Virus record (IMG/VR): IMGVR_UViG_3300023179_000077
Location: 1-64,000 of that record
DNA from: a virus
Strand: one strand, 5' to 3'
Length of the DNA stretch: 64,000 bases
The notes beneath the pieces are model-generated. The model searched no databases. It saw only the letters and a program-made list of their open reading frames with translations, and had not been told where the DNA came from. Below, piece after piece: positions 58,508 through 64,000 of the stretch (positions are counted from its first letter, which is position 1; each line of letters begins with the position of its first letter). The translations under genes and the position numbers were made by a program.

Positions 58508-61393
58508 ATGTCTATATTTAAAGATACATTTAAATTTGGAGTTAAAACTCAAATAGAAAAAAGACAAGAAGCTATATTTGAACGCACTCCTACAGCTGTT
58601 CAATATTATAATGCTCGCAACGCTTGGATTAGAATGACCTCTTCTGTTAATGTTAAAGGTTCTGATAGTCTAGCTAAACAATATGTTTTAATAGGAGGAG
58701 TAATAAATAATAATGGTACTTTAAAATCAGGAATAGGAAATACAAATAATAATGCTTATAGCACAGTAACTCCTGGAGGTGGAACTAATAGACTAGGTAT
58801 TCGTCCTATGCCCGGTATTACTGGAATAGATGTACAATCATTAGGTGCCTATGGATCATTAAGAAATGTAGTTGTTAATTTTGTATGCTGGGATATACGT
58901 CAATTAGAAGATTTAGAATTACTTTATATGCGCCCTGGTTATACAGTGTTAATAGAATGGGGGTGGGCTCCTTATTTAACTAATAATAAAACATTAGGAA
59001 ATATTGTTAAATTTAATGATAGTGTTTTAAATGGAGGTAAATCAAAAGAAGATATTTGGAAAGAAATATTTACTCAAGCTTCAGCAGATGGTAACTATGA
59101 TGCAATGTATGGTAAAATACAAAATTATAGTTGGAAAGCCAGAAATGATGGAGGATATGATTGTACTGTAACAGTTATTTCTATTGGAGAAATAATAGAT
59201 TCTTTAAAAGTAAATTACGTACCTGCTGACCAACCAGATATTGAAAAAAAAGGAATCATTACTAATAGAATTACATCATTACAAGATTTAAATTTACAAA
59301 GTGAAATATCAGGATCGTATTCTAAAAATATAGTAGCCGGAGTATGTCATGAATTATATGCTATAGCAAGTGCAAGAATAACATCACCTGAAGGATCTTA
59401 TAGGATAGTAGATACTATAGGATCAAATTCTTATAATTATGATTTTTATAAATTATCTATACCTTTTACAAATGTAGATGTATCTAAAACATCTATTATT
59501 AAAAATGATGTTCAAATTTATATTACTTTAGGTTCATTTATTGAAATTTTGAATAAATACGTTTTAATAGAAGATAGTAAGCAAGGTACATCTTATGTTA
59601 AATTATCAGTTAAAGAATCTGATATAACGTCTGATGGAAAAAAAGATTTGTTATGTTTAGGAAATAAATATCAACTATCAACTGATTTATCTGTTTGTTT
59701 AATAGCAAATGAAGCATGGTTAAACCCAGAAGGAGAACTGGGTATTAAAGGATCATTTAATACTTTACAAACATTTACTAAAAATGCAACTAAAAAATAT
59801 TTTTATAGTGATTCAAACATAAATAATAAATATCAATTTGGTATTATAGGAAATATATATGTTAATTTAAATTATTTATACTCTTTAATTACTGATGATA
59901 ATGTTGCTTCTCAAGATCAAAATGAAAAAAATGATATTCCTGTATATAGATTTGTAAAAGATATTTTATTTGGAGTATCTAAAGCAATAGGAAACGTTGC
60001 TAATTTTGATATACATGTTGATCCTATAGATAATAATGTAGCTAAAATAATAGATGTAAACTATATAGACACAATAAGTAGAAAAGAAGCATATGATAAT
60101 GCTTTTAAATTTGAAATGCATAATACAAAATCTATAGTTAGAAACTATAGTTTAGAATCTTCAATATTTCCTAGTCAAGGAGCTATAGTAGCTATAGGTG
60201 CTCAAGTACAAGGTGGAGTTATAGGAGCAGATACAAATACATTAGTTGATTTTAATCAAAACTTAACAGATCGTATTATACCTAAAGTAAATGCTCCTGT
60301 AAAAAATAAATCATTAGAGGATGATATTAAAGCTAAAATAGATAATTTAACTAAAAACGTAAACGTAATAATAACTTTTATAACAGGTCTTGATACTAAT
60401 ACTTCTGAAGGAGGAGGATTTGATGTTTCTAAAACATCTGAATATTATTCTGCTTTACGAGATATAATTAATTTTTATAAAGGATTTGTTAATGTTAATA
60501 ATAAAAATAGAGCTATAATACCAACTAAATTATCTCTTGAAATAGATGGTATTGGAGGAATGATAATAGGAAATATATTTAGAATTCCTGATGAAATATT
60601 ACCTAAAGGATATAAAGGTGATGATGGGATAGGAGCTAAAATTGGATTTGTAGTAACTAAATTAGGTCATTCTATTCAAAATAATGACTGGATTACTAAA
60701 ATAGATTCACAATTTATCATTTTAGATAATCCCAAATCGGGTATTGATGAAGCTGCTTTTCAAGAACTACAAAAACAAATAATAACATCTATACAATCAG
60801 GTAATGTTGAAGAAGCAAAAAAAATTACATCATCTGCTATATCAACTATAAATCCACCAGAAAAAGGAAATTGGAATACTTTAAATAATACTCTTTTAAC
60901 TATAGCAAATCAAGGCTCAAAAACTTGGAAAGAGCAAAGATCTAATCCTCTTATTCTTAACACATATAAAGAAATAGGAATTCCTCAAAGTTCAGATGCT
61001 GCTGCTTGGTGTGCTGCTTTTGTAGGATATGTTTTAAAAACATCTAAATTACCTTATTTAAAAACTTTAAGTAGTTTAGCATATGCTAAATATGGTCAAG
61101 AAGTATCTCTTAATGATCCGTCAAAATGGAGAAAATGGGATATAGCAGTATGGAAACATACTACTAAACCAGGAACAGGTCATGTATCTTTTATAACAGG
61201 AGTAACAGGAACTGGAACTACACCACAAGAACCAATAAGCGCTTTTGGAGGTAATCAATCAGATACTGTGCAAGTTTCAAAATATCCTTATAGAGGAAGT
61301 GATATGGTTTTAATTGCTGTTAGAAGAGCCTGGATTCCTCCTAATAATATATTACCACCAGCTTCAGGAAATACTGGAGGTAATACAATATAA
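58508..61393 (+). CDS. Baseplate hub protein fused to a peptidoglycan hydrolase domain
   Basis: 961 residues. The main body ('FEFGVK', 'GAYGSLRNVVVNFVCWDIRQLEDLELLYMRPGYTVLIEWGWAPYL', and later 'NTKSIVRNYSLESSIFPSQGAIVAIGAQVQGG') looks like a large hub of the T4 gp27/gp5 kind. The last about 140 residues are a separate hydrolase of the CHAP/TIGR02594 type: catalytic Cys in 'AAWCAAFVGYVL' (C835), His in 'GTGHVSFITG' (H892) and the family's 'FGGNQSDTVQVSKYPYRG'. It would locally cut the host cell wall during infection, as T4 gp5 lysozyme does with a different enzyme fold. A short disordered tail follows. Confidence 0.88.
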   Translation: MSIFKDTFKFGVKTQIEKRQEAIFERTPTAVQYYNARNAWIRMTSSVNVKGSDSLAKQYVLIGGVINNNGTLKSGIGNTNNNAYSTVTPGGGTNRLGIRPMPGITGIDVQSLGAYGSLRNVVVNFVCWDIRQLEDLELLYMRPGYTVLIEWGWAPYLTNNKTLGNIVKFNDSVLNGGKSKEDIWKEIFTQASADGNYDAMYGKIQNYSWKARNDGGYDCTVTVISIGEIIDSLKVNYVPADQPDIEKKGIITNRITSLQDLNLQSEISGSYSKNIVAGVCHELYAIASARITSPEGSYRIVDTIGSNSYNYDFYKLSIPFTNVDVSKTSIIKNDVQIYITLGSFIEILNKYVLIEDSKQGTSYVKLSVKESDITSDGKKDLLCLGNKYQLSTDLSVCLIANEAWLNPEGELGIKGSFNTLQTFTKNATKKYFYSDSNINNKYQFGIIGNIYVNLNYLYSLITDDNVASQDQNEKNDIPVYRFVKDILFGVSKAIGNVANFDIHVDPIDNNVAKIIDVNYIDTISRKEAYDNAFKFEMHNTKSIVRNYSLESSIFPSQGAIVAIGAQVQGGVIGADTNTLVDFNQNLTDRIIPKVNAPVKNKSLEDDIKAKIDNLTKNVNVIITFITGLDTNTSEGGGFDVSKTSEYYSALRDIINFYKGFVNVNNKNRAIIPTKLSLEIDGIGGMIIGNIFRIPDEILPKGYKGDDGIGAKIGFVVTKLGHSIQNNDWITKIDSQFIILDNPKSGIDEAAFQELQKQIITSIQSGNVEEAKKITSSAISTINPPEKGNWNTLNNTLLTIANQGSKTWKEQRSNPLILNTYKEIGIPQSSDAAAWCAAFVGYVLKTSKLPYLKTLSSLAYAKYGQEVSLNDPSKWRKWDIAVWKHTTKPGTGHVSFITGVTGTGTTPQEPISAFGGNQSDTVQVSKYPYRGSDMVLIAVRRAWIPPNNILPPASGNTGGNTI

Positions 61394-61417
61394 TATAAAA
61401 TAATATTTTATATAACT

Positions 61418-61951
61418 ATGAAAATACCAGCAAATATAATTAAAAAAAATCAATATACAATTGGAAATGAATTTATATATAAAAATTCATATAAAGAATA
61501 TCAAGGATATTATTATGAATTAAATAATAAATTTTTTGCAGGCAAAGAATTTAATGTTAATGCTCCTATTTTAATAAAAAAAAATTCTAATGAAATAAAT
61601 AAATTACTATTAAATCCAAAAACATCAGAGTACGCAAGATTATCAAATAATAAAATTAAAAATTATAAATCTTTTTCTTTTTATTTTATTCCTACTGAAC
61701 AAGATATTAAAGAAGGACAAACGATTAGATATTTTTGCCAACAAGTTAATACTAAATTAATAAAAGAAATAAATAAAAAAGATTATCAAGATATTTTTTC
61801 TAATCCATTATTTGTTGTTGTTGAAATTAAATGTTATATAATTGCAGATATTTTAAATCCTGTAGGAAATAATAATTATACATTTGATGAGATTAGTTTA
61901 GAAAATGCCCAAAAAACTATACCAGAAATTAGAGCTTTTTTGGAAGGCTAA
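61418..61951 (+). CDS. Unknown protein closing the baseplate operon
   Basis: 177 residues, Asn/Lys/Ile-rich: 'MKIPANIIKKNQYTIGNEFIYKNSYKEYQGYYYELNNKFFAGKEFNVNAPILIKKNSNEINKLL'. The 'YQGYYYELNNKFFAGKEF' phrase is one I have seen in hypothetical proteins of environmental phages located beside baseplate genes. Function unknown. Ends without a terminator. Confidence 0.7.
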   Translation: MKIPANIIKKNQYTIGNEFIYKNSYKEYQGYYYELNNKFFAGKEFNVNAPILIKKNSNEINKLLLNPKTSEYARLSNNKIKNYKSFSFYFIPTEQDIKEGQTIRYFCQQVNTKLIKEINKKDYQDIFSNPLFVVVEIKCYIIADILNPVGNNNYTFDEISLENAQKTIPEIRAFLEG

Positions 61952-61990
61952 AAAATTTTCGTTAACTTTAAACTATAAAGGTTATGATAT

Positions 61991-63286
61991 ATGTTTTATA
62001 TTATAGAGCGCTCAGATCAATTGTTTTCTCAATCGTTTAACGATTGTTTCGTTAGATTTATTTCTAAAAACGATAATTATCATCCGTCACTCACGTCACT
62101 AAGTCTAATATACGTTAGACCGCTTGATGGAAAGAAAGGATACATTTTGTGTTTAGATCACAATGAATCGTTTAGTATACCTCAAACTGAAATTATTAAT
62201 TGGCTACTTAATAATACAGGTAAACTGTGGGTATTGAACAAAAAAGAAGCACTACATTGGGTATATCCACTAGCTGATAAATTATACGATGCTCATCTAC
62301 TCGAATTTATTGACTTAACTGAAATATTAGGAAATAATTGTATTAATCATTATTATAGAAATAATATTAATTTACCTAATATTAATTGCTTAATACCAAT
62401 CAGTAAACACTATGAAGAATGTGAAAAAATATTTCAAGCAACACTACCTATAATACAAAAATACACACCCAGTAATACACAATTCCAATTTCAAAATTTT
62501 AATACAGTAAACGTATTCTATAATATAGAAAAAAACGGCATAAAAGTAGATAAAAACTGCTTTATTGACTGTTATGGCGATGATTTAAAATATCCCGAGT
62601 TTAGTTTATTTAAGGGAAGAATATATTCTTCTTATAATTTAAATACTACTACGTCTCGTCCGTCAAACACATATAACACTATTAATTTCGCAGCACTGAA
62701 TAAAACAAACGGAGAACGTTTATGTTATAAACCAAATAACGATTCATTTATAGAGATAGACATTCAGGGCTATCATCCACGCTTAATAGGTGAATTAGTT
62801 GGTTTTGAATTTCCTAAAGATAAAAACACATATGATTACTTAGGTGAATTACTTAATGTATCACAGCAGGAAGCTAAAGAATTAACGTTTAAGCAGTTAT
62901 ATGGTGGTGTTTGGAGTGAATATCGTGATAAACCATTCTTTAAAGACGTAATAAAATACATTGATAATTTATGGAATACATACCAATATAATGGTTACTA
63001 CGAAACTAAAAATAAAATATTTATACGTGACAAAACAATGACAATTAATAAATTATTTAATTATGTAATTCAAAGTTATGAAACATCAACTAATGTTCAG
63101 TTACTTGAATTAATTTTAAATCATTTAAAAGATAAAAAAACAAAACTAGTACTATACACGTATGATGCTTTCTTATTTGATTATAACAAAGAAGATATTA
63201 ATTTAATTCAAGAAATAATAAATATACTAAAATACCCAGTAAATATCAAACAAGGCAAAACATATCACAGTTTAACCAAAATCTAA
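61991..63286 (+). CDS. Divergent family A DNA polymerase-like protein
   Basis: 431 residues. The region from about 175 on follows PolA order: 'NIEKNGIKVD' (178-187, the 'mE--GI-vD' motif), 'SRPSNTYNTINFAAL' (the 'tgRlss--pN-QN-p' motif), motif A 'IDIQGYHPRLIG' with D257, motif B 'AKELTFKQLYGG' with K296, F300 and Y304, and motif C 'LYTYDAFLF' with D392. Both catalytic Asp are kept. The steric-gate Glu of motif A is replaced (H262), the Arg of motif B is a Gln, and the HDE of motif C is YDA. The first 170 residues show no exonuclease motif. It may be a specialised or inactive polymerase. Its position after tail genes is unusual. Confidence 0.82.
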   Translation: MFYIIERSDQLFSQSFNDCFVRFISKNDNYHPSLTSLSLIYVRPLDGKKGYILCLDHNESFSIPQTEIINWLLNNTGKLWVLNKKEALHWVYPLADKLYDAHLLEFIDLTEILGNNCINHYYRNNINLPNINCLIPISKHYEECEKIFQATLPIIQKYTPSNTQFQFQNFNTVNVFYNIEKNGIKVDKNCFIDCYGDDLKYPEFSLFKGRIYSSYNLNTTTSRPSNTYNTINFAALNKTNGERLCYKPNNDSFIEIDIQGYHPRLIGELVGFEFPKDKNTYDYLGELLNVSQQEAKELTFKQLYGGVWSEYRDKPFFKDVIKYIDNLWNTYQYNGYYETKNKIFIRDKTMTINKLFNYVIQSYETSTNVQLLELILNHLKDKKTKLVLYTYDAFLFDYNKEDINLIQEIINILKYPVNIKQGKTYHSLTKI

Positions 63287-63295
63287 ATATTTATG
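63284..63295 (+). promoter_or_regulatory. TAAATATTTATG element running into a start codon
   Basis: The recurring element ends in the ATG at 63293, and its TAA is the stop of the polymerase-like gene. Confidence 0.35.
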
Positions 63296-63715
63296 ACAGA
63301 ACATTATAATTTATTTGATCAATTGAATAAACTTTTCTGTACATTCACTTTACCGGACGAACTAGAATCTACTATTAATAATATTAACCGCCGCTATGTT
63401 ATATTATATAATAAAATATTCATACTCGAATCGCCTCAAAGTAACGAGTTAATATGCACTTATAACATAGACACCGGCAACGTTGCCGACAGCCCATTAC
63501 CAAATACTATTCTAGTACATCGTAAAAAAGAATCAAACACACTCTACACTATCAATGCTTTAAATGCATTGATTAGACAACTTAATGAAGGAAGGCTAGA
63601 TAAAAATTATATGGTTAATTGGTTAGACTATAGAAACTGTATATTATTGAATAATGGCCCTGAATTACGTCGTTTAGATACAGCTATTTATAAAATTATA
63701 GACTTAGGTAAATAA
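63293..63715 (+). CDS. Unknown protein after the polymerase-like gene
   Basis: 140 residues, 'MTEHYNLFDQLNKLFCTFTLPDELESTINNINRRYVILYNKIFILESPQSNELICTYNIDTGN'. It reads like a small alpha/beta protein with no motif I recognise. 'NTILVHRKKESNTLYTINALNALIRQLNEGRLDKNYMVNWLDYRNCILLNNGPELRRLDTAIYKI' could be an accessory domain for the polymerase-like protein. The pair may be a replication or regulation unit. Confidence 0.68.
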   Translation: MTEHYNLFDQLNKLFCTFTLPDELESTINNINRRYVILYNKIFILESPQSNELICTYNIDTGNVADSPLPNTILVHRKKESNTLYTINALNALIRQLNEGRLDKNYMVNWLDYRNCILLNNGPELRRLDTAIYKIIDLGK

Positions 63716-63716
63716 A

Positions 63717-64000
63717 ATGGCTACATACACATCAAATCAATTATACGGCTCTGGTTCAATCGGAGAAAATTTATCAGGATTAAAAACATTTACGTTTTAT
63801 AATGCTGATGCTTCAACTGGTTATTTTACTTTAGAGACTATAAGAAATGCTGATGGATTTTACAATAGTGGTTCTAAAACTAACGCAGTAGGAACATGGG
63901 TTGTATCATCATCTATGGGATTTGTTTCATCATCTCATGTAGCTTCAGCTGTTATTTCTCCAGGCACATCATCGCTTACATTTACACCAACAGTAGCTGT
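63717..64000 (+). CDS. N-terminal part of a virion-like protein (runs off the window)
   Basis: At least 94 codons: 'MATYTSNQLYGSGSIGENLSGLKTFTFYNADASTGYFTLETIRNADGFYNSGSKTNAVGTWVVSSSM'. Ser/Thr/Gly-rich beta character, like decoration or fibre proteins of this genome. Starts 1 base after the upstream stop. No stop inside the window. Confidence 0.75.
   Translation, partial: MATYTSNQLYGSGSIGENLSGLKTFTFYNADASTGYFTLETIRNADGFYNSGSKTNAVGTWVVSSSMGFVSSSHVASAVISPGTSSLTFTPTVA

Noticed and set aside
1-64000. tRNA genes
   Set aside because: I looked in the gaps for cloverleaf-like T-arm and acceptor patterns and saw none; a dedicated tRNA search would be needed to be certain.

Overview
This window is about 64 kb of a low-GC, tailed, T4-like (contractile-tail) bacteriophage genome. 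Every gene I can support lies on the + strand. Hallmarks recognised from protein sequence are the large terminase (gp17), portal (gp20), prohead protease (gp21), scaffold (gp22), major capsid protein (gp23), tail sheath (gp18), tail tube (gp19), a gp26-type tail/baseplate protein, a tape-measure-like protein, LysM and cell-wall-hydrolase baseplate proteins, and PhoH. Almost no gene has a Shine-Dalgarno sequence; starts are preceded by A/T-rich leaders instead. That, and fibres built of 'VGIGTTSPNAKLDVSG'-type modules, suggest a Bacteroidota host. This is inference, not proof.

Layout. 1-4.5 kb: small accessory genes, including two tandem genes that share a nearly identical 5' end but carry unrelated cargo, two GIY-YIG homing endonucleases and an FAD-dependent dehydrogenase. 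4.5-11.2 kb: a P-loop kinase-like protein, a DUF2201-type metallopeptidase/VWA protein with a MoxR-like AAA+ ATPase and an unknown partner, a DUF6884-like protein, a tagged winged-helix-like protein and a spanin-like membrane protein. 11.3-23.9 kb: head module (terminase, HNH endonuclease, portal, prohead-core proteins, protease, scaffold, capsid, HNH endonuclease, PhoH). 24-28.3 kb: neck and tail-completion candidates. 28.3-48.3 kb: about 20 kb of fibre and adhesin genes, including 1832-, 3173- and 855-residue repeat proteins and a LamG-like lectin. 48.3-61.9 kb: tail sheath, tube, chaperone with a probable frameshifted extension, tape measure and baseplate with a fused peptidoglycan hydrolase domain. 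62-64 kb: a divergent family A DNA polymerase-like protein and the start of another virion-like gene.

Two systems stand out. First, several small or unrelated proteins begin (one ends) with short helical tags of two types, 'MKKQINEI+RMQ-LAG' and 'MKKSEL-ELI-E'. The best-matching tags run into an (L/I)-x-E tripeptide that also occurs at the predicted gp21 cleavage site in gp23. This is the logic of T4 capsid-targeting sequences, and at 0.5-1.3 kb it appears with a nucleotide-level cassette duplication in which only the cargo differs. Second, the gene before the tape measure is followed by an open frame with no usable start, which overlaps it across a run of seven T's. This looks like a programmed +1 (or -2) frameshift making a G/GT-type tail assembly chaperone pair.

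Transcription units appear to be marked by a recurrent AATATTTATA-like element in gaps between gene groups, often just after an intrinsic terminator. Late structural genes carry it; the 4.5-8.9 kb block largely lacks it. No tRNA genes, CRISPR arrays, insertion sequences or gene-free stretches over 300 bases were seen.
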